A DNA stretch of 64,000 bases from Auanema rhodensis (lineage: Eukaryota > Nematoda > Chromadorea > Rhabditida > Rhabditidae), in the NCBI GenBank assembly GCA_964057225.1, contig OZ059896.1, forward strand, positions 17,310,501 to 17,374,500, written 5' to 3'. Below the pieces are notes generated by a model, which was given only the letters and a program-made list of their open reading frames with translations, did not search any database and was not told the DNA's origin. Below, piece after piece: positions 11,899 through 36,200 of the stretch; within the stretch, counting starts at the first letter, position 1; each line of letters begins with the position of its first letter. Position numbers and translations under genes: made by a program.

Positions 11899-14592
11899 AT
11901 GGGAGAAGAAGTTTCGTTTGCCGCTAAAGAATCCGATGCGTTGATGTCTGAATATGACGAAGGTAGATATGAGGTATGTTTTTTCTTTCTATTTTTCAAT
12001 TGTTTTGCTTTATTAAGAATCAGGATGCAGATGTTGTCCTTGTCTTGAACGATGGCGATCTTCAACTTCAGCATAGAAACCATCATGAGTTACAGAGTCC
12101 TCTGCGCAGTGTTACGGTTAGCAAGTCTTTCAATAGTCTTGGAAAAAATTTATTTATAGGACGTTTTGCGGGAAGCGGAAAATATAATGACAGATGGTCC
12201 TCTTCAAATAGCTACAGGAAAAGAAAAGCAACAGGTTTTGATCGATGAAGTGGATGTAGAATATAGGTGAATATTTGACCCGTGCTTATATGTTTCATCA
12301 CGTAATTTTTTAGCCCTCGAAAGTCATGCCAGCCTATTGAGATCGTTGTTCGTCACAACAAAATTGTTGAACAACCTTATAGCAGCGATGAAGAAGACAA
12401 TGATTCCGCTGCTTTACGCAAGAAAAAGCGGCTTAGTATTTTACGAGAAGGTAATTATCTCATCGTTTTCTTTATATTGATTTTATATGCTGTTGTTTTC
12501 TTGAAGAAAATGCTCTTTTTGTTTTGACTGCAAATTCATGTTAGTATGTCGTTGAGAACGCGTTCGTTATAGGCGAAGAATCATCACCATCTCATCAACC
12601 ATCATGCTCTACTTCAAAATCTCCCCCTTCATGGAAACGAGGCCATCGTCGTGCTTGGAGCATGCCAAATGCCAAGGGAGAAAAAATGACTCTTGCTGTA
12701 ATTCAGGATAACGAGTCAAATGTGAGTTTTATGATGTTTTTATGAAAATTTAAGATTTAAACCAGTCATTCAATAATTTTATTTTTGTTCACTTTATTGC
12801 TCCCTTTTTATACATCAATGCAACCAAACTTCAATTTAGTAATGAGCACAATGAAAGGAAGGGTTATTGAAAAGCTTTTTATCTTCCCATCATAGTTATT
12901 CTAGTTAGGCGAAGCGTCACGTCTGTGAACCCCACTTACATAGTTTTTCATAAACATTCATTTTTCATACTTAATTCTATATTATACGTTATATTTTTTT
13001 AGGAGGCCGGTAACACTAAAAGACGTATAGTTAAATATCGTTTACATCCTCATCGAGCTAATCCAGAAGTTGATGAAAGGTAGTTTTTTCAATATTTCGA
13101 ATTTTTATGTTAATTTCATATTTTTTAGGCTTCAATTAGCTGTTCGCTATCCCAATCCTGACGATGATGATAACGAACTTGAAGTAAGTGCAATTAATTG
13201 GGCTATTTTTTTATTATGCTGCTTGAAGGTTGAAATTAACGAGGAGGAAGTTATTGTTCCTGGAGAAGAAGGCAAAGGTGCACGGACCATTGTTAAAAGA
13301 GTTTGTTAAACGTTTTGTGTTCTCATTAGTTTCTTTCTTTTCAAGTTCTGGGAGGCACGTTGGAAAGCTACCAATTTCGAAAGTTTACCCGATTGGCTTC
13401 AGGATAATGAATACTTGAGGACTGGTAAGAAGGTTAAGCCTATGTTCAGTTTAAGCTTGATGTTTTAGGTCATCGGCCACCTATTCCTTCCTTTAGCAAT
13501 TGTTTCAAAAGTATTTTTGAACTTCATACGGAATCTGGAAATATTTGGACTCATATGTATGGTTGTGTTGCTTTCATTGGAGTAGCCATTTGGGTTTTGA
13601 CTCGAAATGTTGATCAGGTTATAGTAAATACTCTCGTTTTGGGTAACCAGTATTTTATTTTAGGTTCAGTTTATGGAAAAGGTTGTTTTTGCAGCTTTCT
13701 TTATCGGGGCCATCATATGTTTGGGAATGTCCTTTACGTTTCATACTCTTGCTTGTCATTCTGTAGCTGTAGGAAAGCTATTTAGCAAGTATGAGAAAGG
13801 TCGTAACATTTTTCATTACCTGAGCCATTTAGGTTGGATTATACTGGAATAACTCTATTGATTGTTGGCTCTTTTATTCCATGGATATATTATGCTTTCA
13901 ACTGCCGTCCTCAACCAATGATAATTTACATTTTCATGATCACTGTTTTGGGAATTATGGCCATGATTGTCTCACTGTGGGATAAGTTTGCTGCGCCTAT
14001 GTTCCGGTAAGGAGAAATGTGGATAGGAAGTTTTGAATCTTTTCCTCTTTTTCAGTCCTGTGCGAGCTGGTGTGTTTGTCGCTATGGGTTTATCAGCAAT
14101 TGTACCTGCAGCTCATCTTTTGATTGTTGACGGCTTAGATTATATGACGAATAAGGTTCGTTTAGTTACAACATTTGGTTGTGTCCGACGTAAGTTGTTT
14201 ATTTTTCCAGGCCGCTTTGAATTGGATGTTATTGATGGGGGGGATGTATATTGGAGGAGCAGCTATTTACGCTACCCGAGTGCCTGAACGTTGTTTCCCC
14301 GGAAAGTGTGATATTTGGGTTTGTTTCTTCTATATTCTTGGTTTCGGTGCATGATATACCGATCTTTCAGTTCCAATCCCATCAGTTGTTCCACACGTTT
14401 GTTGTAGCCGCTGCTTTCATTCATTTCCACGCCATTACTAAGATGGCTCAACTTAAATTGATGGAGGGTAGTTGTCCTCAACAATTACTTGAGAGATATG
14501 GAGTAGATGCAGTTCCTTCTTGGCTTGGCACACTTTTAGGCTTAGACGAGGACCCTAATACAACAAATTGGACTCCGCAAGACATCTTTTAA
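11899..14592 (+). CDS. PAQR family, adiponectin-receptor-like protein
   Basis: PAQR proteins are seven-helix membrane proteins with an intramembrane zinc site. The nematode AdipoR-like members (PAQR-1/PAQR-2) help keep membrane fluidity through fatty-acid desaturation. The product is about 530 residues. The long N-terminal part is cytosolic and charged (YSSDEEDNDSAALRKKKRLS). The conserved core starts at FWEARWKATNFESLPDWLQD, then GHRPPIPSFSNCFKSIFELH TESGNIWTH. The zinc-binding histidines are visible in GMSFTFHTLACHS and in SHQLFHTFVVAAAFIHFH, with DYTGITLLIVGSFIPW between. About 15 exons have mostly 45-60-base introns, one of 280 bases (about 12721-13002). The C-terminus ends NTTNWTPQDIF. 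Which PAQR paralogue this is cannot be settled here. Confidence 0.94.
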
Positions 14593-15454
14593 GTTTTGCC
14601 TTACATTATTTCGAATAGAATAACCACTTCTTAAAATTTTATGTTGTACATTATGTCGCTTAATGTTTTATTCTGTTACCTTTAACTTCTCAAATGATCC
14701 TTAATCAACTTAGATTTACTACAACCATCGGGTTTTGTACAGATTCTAATAACTCTTCATGTTGTGATAAGTAGATATCCGTAGGGCTACAGGTAGGACT
14801 ACCATTAACATAGATAATAAACTTTTATAATGTACTTTGCTTAACTTGATGTACTCGTCTTAAACGATGCAATAATATCTGTGTTTTTCTTTTGTCACAA
14901 ATAATCGAAACTTTATTTCATTATTTTCAATTCCCATTTTTCCTTCACACTATTAGTTTATCCCTTCTCACTAGAAGTCATTGATTAAATATTCCAAAAG
15001 TATGTCAAAGCTAGGCTGTTTAAAGGTTTTTCATCAGTTTGTCCATATAACGCATTTTAACTAATCCCAGTTGCTACTCAGTAGTAGTAGAGTAAGTGTC
15101 CCAGCTTTTACGTGCTATGCACATTGTTAGAGTCATAAGATTTTCTTATTCTTTTCTAAGCAATTCTGCGTCTCTCTCCTTCGCATTGTCGTTCTCGTGG
15201 CTTCTTTTTGGCCAGCGCTTATCGGGAAAATAGTATTTTCCCTCTGCTTCGCGTATGCTACTGCTGTTGTGTTCATTCTTTTGTGGTTGGGAGATCACTC
15301 AAAATAATTCAGGCCTTGCTCTTTAGTGATAATTGGATCTTTTTTCTACTATTTTGTTGTAATTTGCATTTGTCTCTATTCATTCTCTTGTTACTGCATA
15401 TTTTTCTTAAATTTTTCTGTAATGTTTCACATATTTAGTTATTTTTTGGTAAAT
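14593..15454. other. intergenic region upstream of the inhibitor-2 gene
   Basis: 862 bases, T-rich toward the right end. Open frames here are rich in Phe, Leu, Ser and Cys and follow composition only. No feature recognised. Confidence 0.5.
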
Positions 15455-16292
15455 ATGGCTGACGCTGAAGAAATGTTGGTTGATGAAGGATTGGTCAATG
15501 CTGACGGCAAAATTCATCTTGATCAAGACCCAACCGAGTTCCTGAAAAGGAAGCCAAAGAAGAGCATTTTGAAGATGAAGCAAGTATGTCAATGTTCACC
15601 GATCGTGGATTATTTTTATGTCTTTACTCTCAGGATGTATCACAAGATGGGAAAGAACCGAGAGCCAGATTTGATGAAATGAATATTTTAGCTACATATC
15701 ATCCCGCTGATAAAGACTATGGAACTATGAAGGCAAGTATTTTCTTGTTAATGTTTTTTTGGTGAGCCAAAACGTCACTCTTGTGCATAGTTGTCAATGA
15801 GAATACTCCATATATGTTACTGATCTGATAATGTTTAGATCGATGAACCCAAAACTCCCTATCATTATTCTGACGGAGAAAGTGGAGATGAAGTATTTTA
15901 TCATTTGTGTGTTAGTTCGTAGTGTTTGTATTTTTAGACTTCCCTAGCATCTAATAGACCAAGACGTGTTTCTCTAGGAACTGCTGTTGATCCTGAACAG
16001 GCAATATTCCTTATTGTCATGTTTTTACTCAATAGAATTGTTTATTTAAGGTTTTGCATGGTCTTTCTACAGCAGCCACCACCAAACACATCTCCTCTGA
16101 TGATTCAGAAGAGGACGAAGAGCATATGACCGAAGAAGAGAAAGGTCTTTATCTTTTTACTTACTTCCTCCTCATGCACTATTCTTTACAGAACGTAAAA
16201 AGGCTTTTGAAAAGAAGAGAAAGGCACACTATAACGAGGGAGCTGCTCTGAAACATCATGCCGATCTTCCCGACGAAGAAGAAATGGAGTGA
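15455..16292 (+). CDS. szy-2: protein phosphatase 1 inhibitor-2
   Basis: Inhibitor-2 binds and regulates protein phosphatase 1; the C. elegans homologue SZY-2 affects centriole duplication. The product is about 180 residues, largely disordered. The PP1-binding segments are clear: KKSILK near residue 35, then [20 protein letters not shown], then [12 protein letters not shown] with the regulatory Thr-Pro, acidic stretches ([17 protein letters not shown]), and the late helix [18 protein letters not shown]. Every intron is GT-AG except the second (15733-15838), which starts GCAAGT after AAG. That GC-AG reading is the only one that keeps the conserved frame. AATAAA overlaps the stop codon (16292-16297). 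Confidence 0.95.
15733..15838 (+). other. GC-AG intron in the inhibitor-2 gene
   Basis: The exon ends TATGAAG and the intron begins GCAAGT and ends TTTAG. The GT two bases further on would shift the frame and hit TGA at once. The strong AAG|GCAAGT context is the usual one for GC donors. Confidence 0.85.
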
Positions 16293-16766
16293 ATAAACCT
16301 CTAAACTTTTTTTTGACCAAACGTTTTTCTTGACTTTTTTCTCAGTATTTCCCGCTTGTATTTCTTGACGGTAGTTCAACAATGTTTGCTTACGAATTTC
16401 ACTTTATCTCATTGCTTAGTCGATATATATATATATATTGTACCAAAGATAACTTATTTTTTGCGGAAAGAGATCTCTCTTTGCAGTGCTTGTACTGATA
16501 ATACTCTAATCCTTGTAGATGTATTCCTGTTGATTTGTGAGTCCGCGTGTTCAGTTTATGTGTACGTTTTGAAATGAAGGGTCCTTTGTCCTTATAATTA
16601 TATTTGAACGGTACATAAAAGATAAATTCAAATTCGGTTTTTTTAAATGGGTTTGAATGCCCCGATTGTTTTTCAATACTCATTTCACGAAAAATCACCT
16701 GAATCACATTACTAATATTTTATTTCTCATTTTCGCATTTTATTATAGTGGATCGAGACTTTCTTA
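16293..16766. other. intergenic region
   Basis: 474 bases, AT-rich, with a short (TA)n run near 16422-16438. No gene seen. Confidence 0.5.
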
Positions 16767-18177
16767 ATGGCGCTTGCTGGCCAAATTGCTGTTGTCACTG
16801 GGGCCTCTAGAGGCATTGGTAAGTTAATAAATTGGAGAGAGTCGAATTGAAATGTTAAACCAGTGTATAAATTAGTTGAACCACTTTTAAATAGACTCCC
16901 GTTTTACTTTTATTAAAGTGTTACATGTCATGATACACTTTTAATCAGGACGAGGTGTCGCTCTTCAACTAGGAGAGGCAGGAGCAGTGGTCTATGTGAC
17001 AGGCAGAAGACCAACAGAAAGCGATGCTTCTAAAGATTCAACATTACCTCAATTAGAACAAGTTGCCAAAGGTATATTACATATTTTTTAACAATATAAA
17101 CTGCTTAATTCGAAGAAATAACCGCTAGAGGCGGACGGGGAATTACTTATTATTGCGACCATGGTAATATGGATGAAGTCAAAGCCTTGTTTAATCACAT
17201 TGAGAAAACTCATAATGGCAGATTGGATATTCTAGTTAACAATGCATATGCTGCGGTGCAGGTTTAATTTAATTCAAATGCTATTATTATTATAATCATA
17301 ACTATAGACCATCAGCAAGAACATGAACAAAAAATTTTTTGAATGTCCTCCAGAGATGTGGGATGAAGTGAACAATGTTGGATTGCGGTTAATATTGTTT
17401 TCGAAAACGAACATAGTTCAAACATATTTTATTTTAGGAACAACTACTATTGCTCTGTTTATGGGGCTAGACTTATGCATAGAAATGGATATGGACTCAT
17501 AGTTAACGTAAGCTCTCCAGGTGGATTAAGGTATACTACATCTACAGAAACAAATTTAAAAATATTAAATTAGATACTTATTCAACGTGCCTTATGGAGT
17601 TGGTAAGCAAGCATTGGACAGACTCTCTGCCGATATGGCTTTTGAACTACGCGTATGTATTATTTAGCAATGAGTTGTAACAAAGCATTCGTTATAGCGA
17701 AGCAATGTTTGTGTTGTTTCTTTGTGGCCTGGTGCGGTGCGTACAGAGTTGATTGAAAAGTATTTTCTAAATACACCAAATACCCATGACAGAGAAAAAT
17801 CTCCGGTATCTAATGAAATTGCTCTGTTTTTACCTGTTTGTTTTATTAGACTGCTGAAGTATTCAGCAATGGAGAAACTGTGGAGTATCCAGGAAAAGCA
17901 ATTGTTGCGCTAGCTAAAGACCCCAGAAAAATGGAAAAATCGGGGCGAACACTGATAACAGCTGATCTAGGGGCGGAATACGGTTTCCTAGATGTTGATG
18001 GTTGAAATGTTTGTTTTTCCTTGAATAATTTCAATCTTTATAGGTAGAGATCCGCCAAATATACGCAGCTTATCGAGCGTCTTAACTCAGCTGGGATATA
18101 AGCAGACTGCTGCTTGGGTACCGGAATGGATAAAGCTCCCAGGATGGATGCTATGGGCACACACTAGTAGATTGTAA
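16767..18177 (+). CDS. DHRS1: short-chain dehydrogenase/reductase, DHRS1-like
   Basis: A classical SDR of about 320 residues. The NAD(P)-binding motif is at the N-terminus (VVTGASRGIG), followed by VYVTGRRP, the NNAYA stretch, and the catalytic serine and YxxxK in NVSSPGGLRYLFNVPYGVGK. Strand 6 continues VVSLWPGAVRTELI. The C-terminal extension, with ETVEYPGKAIVALAKDP, GRTLITADLGAEYGFLDVDG and DPPNIRSLSSVL, is typical of DHRS1, which reduces carbonyl compounds and steroids at ER membranes in mammals. The substrate in nematodes is not known from the sequence. Short introns, mostly 40-60 bases. The ATG lies 21 bases after a TTATAG acceptor. Confidence 0.92.
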
Positions 18178-29958
<11,781 letters not shown>

Positions 29959-30202
29959 ACTAAACATCTTCCAGCTATTATTGTTTGTATTCGTTTCAAC
30001 GTGTTAATACTAACTATTCGCCTTTTCATCCCATAAGCTAGCTAGAAGTTCTTTCTTCTATCTCCTCTTATCTCATTTTGTCCTGCCCAGACTTGAATTC
30101 TAGCTATTGCCTGCGCTCGGCTTCCCCGCCTCCTCCTACCCTTCGGCCAAGCCTCACCTCCTTATTCAGATCTTCTAGCTACCCGTGCTTACTAAGTTTG
30201 GC

Positions 30203-33200
30203 ATGGAGAACGGAAGTGACTTCTCACCTAGCTCTTCACATCCAGCGACATTTTATGAATCTCCTATGTGCACTGTACTCAATACATCATGCGATTGTCA
30301 CTTTGAATATCAATTTTATGAGTACCCAGAAAGGATTCTTCTCGGGCTCGTAGCTCTTCCAATTATTATGTTCGGCCTTTGTGCCAATCTAACAAGCGTC
30401 CGCATATTCACTCATCGCTTAATGTCCAGTTCCTCTATTAACTGGTATTTAGCCGTTCTATCGGCTTCTGATACTTTTATTCTGGTGTCAGCCTTTTTCG
30501 TATTGTCAATGCCTAGACTAGGAGAATTCCTGTCACTCTGGAAATTCAATTATATCAGGTAGGTATTTTTTCTCTCCATTGTTACACATTGTATTTTATA
30601 TTTATTATTTTTTGTAAAATCTACCGAGTTCAATTCAAATTGTCGTTTCCCATTATAACCATTTTGCATTCGCTCTCTTTCTCTCATTCTCTTCTTTTCT
30701 CCCCCTCTCTCTCTTAATTTTCGTTTTGCTTCTTTCTTCAAATTCGATAGATTATTCGTGCTTATTAGCTAGAGAATACGTGTTTGCTTCAAGATTTATT
30801 TAATCTTTGAGAATATAAGTTCGGCATGCGCTTTGAGATCATTCTCGTCAATTTTATTGAACTCTGATTTTGAGCTATTTTCGAGCTTGTTTCAAGCTAA
30901 TACAATGATAGCGTTTTAGAATCTAGTGTTTCTTCGCATCATTAAGCGATTTTCTAAAGTTTTTTGGCGATAACTCTTTTTTTCCCGTTTGATAGCAAAA
31001 GTTTTTCGTAATGTTGTTACCTAAACATCTGCTGTAGTGTCTATGATTTTGTTTCTAACCGTCTTGTTTTGAGGGTTAACAGCTTGTAATCTTATTCCAT
31101 CAGCATCATGTCTTTTTGTTATCTTGTTTCCCCTTTTCTTTGCTTTTGCTCCTGGTACTTCTACGACTTCTCTACTTTCCATATCATCTGTTCGTCATGC
31201 AATGAATTCCAACTCATATAATAAAAAAAAATCCTTTGTTTCTTGAAACAACGACAGAAAAATCATTGTTTCTGTGTCACCGCGTGCAAGTTATGAAAAC
31301 GAAAATACATTCAATTCCAATGACCGAAGAATTTATATTTGAGCTTACAACAGATTGGCAAATCAAAGAAAATTGCCAGATTTGGAAGGAAATATGGGGA
31401 GATAGGAAACATTTGTTAAAGACGGGCTATGATGTCCACCGTTGGAGCATGTGCTCTCAAAAATATTCCTCTTAACTGAAGCTTAGCGGTTTGTGATCAT
31501 CAGTGAGCAAGCTCATAATCGTTTCGAACAGTCTGCAAACTATATGAGAAAATCTCCTGTCTTCTACTATCTAAACGTCCAGCTTTCATACCCTTTGTGC
31601 TTTATGTGTGCTTGTCGACTGCGTGTCCGTTTTTCGACATATATGAACATGTTTTGTTTTTTTCGTTGAATAATGGATTGTTGTCGGAGCTGAGAGGAAA
31701 CTGTTCCAAAGGGATAATTAGACAGGAAAGATAGACAGAGAGTTCGGAGAGAGGGAGAGATAGATGCTTGAAACAGCTGAAATTGAATATCTGTGGTTGG
31801 TGTACATGTGGTGTCATCTATGGCTGTGGTGCCGTTCATCGTCATCGTCATCATTATCATCAGGGTTGTTGGCGTCAACGTTGATGTTTAGAAACAACGA
31901 TTTGAATTGCCGATGGCGATATGGCTAAACATAGAAAAGTGAGATAGAGAGGTCTTATATACAAAATAATGCTAAAAGAGACTGTTCCTCCAGTTTCAGC
32001 TACTTTGATAACAGCTTACAGCTTAGAAATGAATGATTTAAACAAATTTGAAAAGCCTAGTTTGAAGTATGTTTTCATGTTCGATTGATTGAGCTCAAAC
32101 ACCAAGCAATGTATTAGATTGTTCTTCTTATTTTGCTTTCAATTTCCGTCACTTTTTTGGATGCGGAAGGGAACTGCTGACTTGCACAGATAACACACTA
32201 GATGTTGCTTTTCTTGGAACAGCGAAACGAGTTGTTCTGTCCCCATGTGACTAGGTTTGAACTGAGCCTAACGCTTAAGTTTTGGTTCTGATTTGTAAAA
32301 TTGTCTGCGATATATGATAGATGTGTCCTGCCAACAACGACAGCGATAGATGAAGCTATGACGATAGCTCCAGATAGCACCAAAGATCTATTTTGTACGA
32401 ACTACTGTGTGACGCCCCCGGATTCTAATATATTCCCATATTGTCATCACATATCTGATGAGAACTCAGAATGTTTGTATAATTTTCGATTCTGAAACTA
32501 TGACTGCCGTACTGTCAACGTCTTGTTTTGCATGTGTTTTGAGATTGAAATAAAGTTTGTGAATCTTGAACAATGAACGATAAGTGTGGTGATGGCAGAT
32601 ACAAGTGCAAGCCATCCTCCCTTGGTGCCTTTTCTGGTTTATCATGCATCTGCGTTTATTGGTCTGTTCATAGTTCACTCATTTGCTCATATGCTCTAGT
32701 TAACGGAGTTTCAAATGCCATCTGAAGTATTTCGATCTTTCAAATTCTGTTACCATGTGATACACCTTGTTTCCATTGGAATCGTTTTCTTTCGTTGATG
32801 TCAGTTGTTTCCCAGTTATTCTCAAAATCGTGTATTCGTCATGTTTCTGCGTCGGAAAAGCTGTTCAGCTTGAAAACACGGTGTGTTACAAGGGGTATAG
32901 TTAATCCGAAGTAAAGAACAAGGATAAGTTAACCAAAAGACTAGCTGTGTGATGAAGGAAAAAAAGTATTAAAAGAAAAAGGAGGAGAAGAAGGACTTTC
33001 CTTGTAAATCGTTGAGAACGGCTGGTGTTGAAAACAGTTGTTGGGGACAATATAACTTCTTTGCTTACACAAACAGTTTATCAATCTTATACTTTGCTTG
33101 ATTTAAGCTTTTGACTTTCCGCTTTATGCACACTACTTTCTGAATTGCAAATGATCACAAGTCACTGATTCTAAAAGCTTTGAAGCTATATGGGACATAT

Positions 33201-36200
33201 GTTCAGAAATAGATCAGGCAAATGGTAATCAGACGTAGTGCTTCCTCTAGCTTCTCCTCCTCAGTTTGGTGTTCTTATGCTTCTTGCCTAACTGGCTCAA
33301 TGCCGGAAGCATGAATGGCATCGTGGTCGTTGCCTTCATCCTCAACGATGATGAAGACGTCCTAGCCGGCTTAGTCTCTAGCCGGCTTTAGGTCCTGGGG
33401 ACAAAAGGAAACGAGCACGATGATGTTGCATGTCGGAGGTTGTGTTGGGAAATAAAAAATGAGAGAAGATTGCTGAGGTGTAGTGAGATGAAGAATGCGG
33501 AGGGAATAGACAGAAGAAGAAGCAACGTTATGTCTATTTCGGTTAAATCCTTTCTTATGTCGTTCTATGGTTGTATCATCAGAGGCAAGAACTCAAAAGC
33601 GAAAGAAAACAAGTTCATTATGCTATGTCTTTCTCTTTCTATATACCACTGTCTCATATATGTAGTCTTTGGTATCATTATAAAGGAAGAATGAGAGAAA
33701 TGGATGAATTTTTTTTCATTTGAATGAGATCTGTACATCTTCTCACTACCATGCTCTTTTTCATATATTCACTTTTTTTGAATAGAAAGTAAGAAAGGCG
33801 GAAAAGTAAGGAAAACTATAGAGAGAAGCACAGAGGGACATGTAAACATGTTCGTGAGATATAATGAAAGGGAGAGAAATACTTGTGCAGATGCAAAAGT
33901 AGAAGCCGGAACAAAGATGCCATATATGCTTGTATACACGTGTCTCTATGTGTAAATTTCGGTTTCAAACGGCTAATTCGACTATGAGCATGATGAACAG
34001 AAAGTTGTTAGTTTTGTATTTAATGAAACATAAAATAGAAAAATGGCTTTTGCAACACGATAGCTCAAATTAAACCAAAATGTCGCGAAAACGGAGGGAT
34101 GAAGTGTTTGAAAGTTGGTTAATCACCATTGTTTGTTTCTCTATTTTGGACATGCTGGACAACCTGACGGCTTCAGCTTTTTTGGTTTGTAGTTATATTA
34201 TTCTCTTTCTCTCTCTCTCCCTCTCTCTCTCTTTCTCTTTTGTCTTTTAAATTTATTTCTATTCCAATAGTATACAGAATTATATTTGTTCTGAAGCGAA
34301 GACAAAAGGTTTTAATGTTGTTGTTTTCGTTTGAATAAGTTGGAACAAAATGCTTGACTACAAGGGAAAGACACTGACTGAGATGAAAGCTAACAGGCGA
34401 GGGAGAAGAAAACGTTAGAAAATGATTGGAGCAATGTTGCAAAAAAAAAATTTTCTTTTGCTTTGAGCTTGATGTTTCAAACATTGCTTAGAGCTACACA
34501 TATGTTGATCTAATGAGAGTTCGAATCATCAACGATTCAAAGTAATAATTGTTGCCTATTTGCCTAACTCCTTTTTCCTAATATAGAAAGCATAATTCTG
34601 TTTTATTTTGAAAAAAAAAAACGTTTTCATTGAAGCTGTAATAATAGTTTGGGAAAGGCGTATGTAAACAAGCTTATTATCCTTCTCAATGCCGCTCATC
34701 AAAATACTCGAACCGAGGAAAAGAGTATGGGAGGTACCCTAAAATAATGAGAGGGAACGAAACTTATTGACTAGACAAGCATCATAGAGAGAAAGAGAAA
34801 TGTATAAATGGAGAAAAAGTATACAAAGGTATGTATCTTATCAACATTATCCTGAATCTGAAAAGCAATAATTCGAATGTAGAAACAAAAATTAACAAAA
34901 TGACATAAAGCACTTGAAATCCCTTCCAATATCTCTTCCTTTATCTCTTTCTTTCCCCATCTCCCTCTCTCTTGGAAGCGACATATTTGAACAATTTGAA
35001 CATTTACAAGTGCTTATGCAACTGAAAATACTTCATAACATATGAAAATTAATCAAATTCACTTAGTAATAAACACTTCAATTCACTTTGATTCTGTTGA
35101 TGTATTGCTTATTTCAGCTACTCAGTGGCTCCTTATTTCTATGGACTGATGATGACTGCTCAAACTATCAGGTTTGTTTCTTTAATTATTATATTAATGG
35201 TTTATATATTTTTTTTTGTATTTTTTCTTACCTCATTTATTCTCTTTCTCTCTCTCTCTTTCTCTCTCGCTCTCTCTATTTCTTGTTGTTAGTATCAATC
35301 TCTTAATATTCTCATATCTTTCCTTTTCTTTAAACTTGCTTCAATATTCTCATAACCCTTTTCAATAAGTTTTATGATTTTCCTATACTTTTTTATGATC
35401 TCAACGATCTAATCTGTCACTTAATTCCATCAAACAAAAACGTTGTCTTTCTCTTTTCTTCATTCTCTCTTTCCGTTTGTTGAGGGTTTCTTCCAAATAA
35501 ACGGAAAAATTAACTTAACCCAACTACCGGCCGGAGATGAGAAGAAGGCGAAGCCGGCAATTCTACATAAGAGCTCTTCAAAACTTTTTTTTCTGATTTT
35601 TCTGAAGTTGGTGTATGTATGCCAGACTATTTTGGGAAATCTTTGAATTTGCAACGAATTACAATCTCGAAGATAAGATAGTACTTAGTATGATCTGCAC
35701 ATGCTTCCTTTAGATATTTAGTTTCATAATTTCTAAGAATCTGTCATACATCTTCAGATTTTCTGAAATTTAGTTAAGGCAATTAGAAGCCAATTGTCTA
35801 TATTCTCTGTATCTCTTGCTCGGTTTCTAATGAAGTCGATGTAGGTGAGGAGAGAACAGCGCTCTCATCTGTTGGGGATTCTTTGACTTTTTTTCGCAAA
35901 AACGTTTCAAAGAAATGTTTGAAAAGTTTTTTGTCTTTACCATCTGCCGACACTTAATTATGAAAGAAAAAACATCAAAAAGATATTTTGTTTCAAATGA
36001 TATATCTGCTGAATGAATGAATTGAAACACAAAGATTTTTGATTTCTAACAGCTTTTGGAAATTTTTAGAAGTGAGCCCTGTGGGGTTCCTTCACCTGTT
36101 TGACGCTTGTTCCATTATAATTTCAATCGAATCAGATTTAAGCTGAAAAGTTTTTGGCATTTGATTTGTGTAGGGACCTGTGACGTTGTATTGCATAGAA

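Noticed and set aside
30830-30860. TGAGATCATT resembling the bantam/mir-80 family seed
   Set aside because: No stable hairpin could be drawn with the neighbouring sequence in the right arm.
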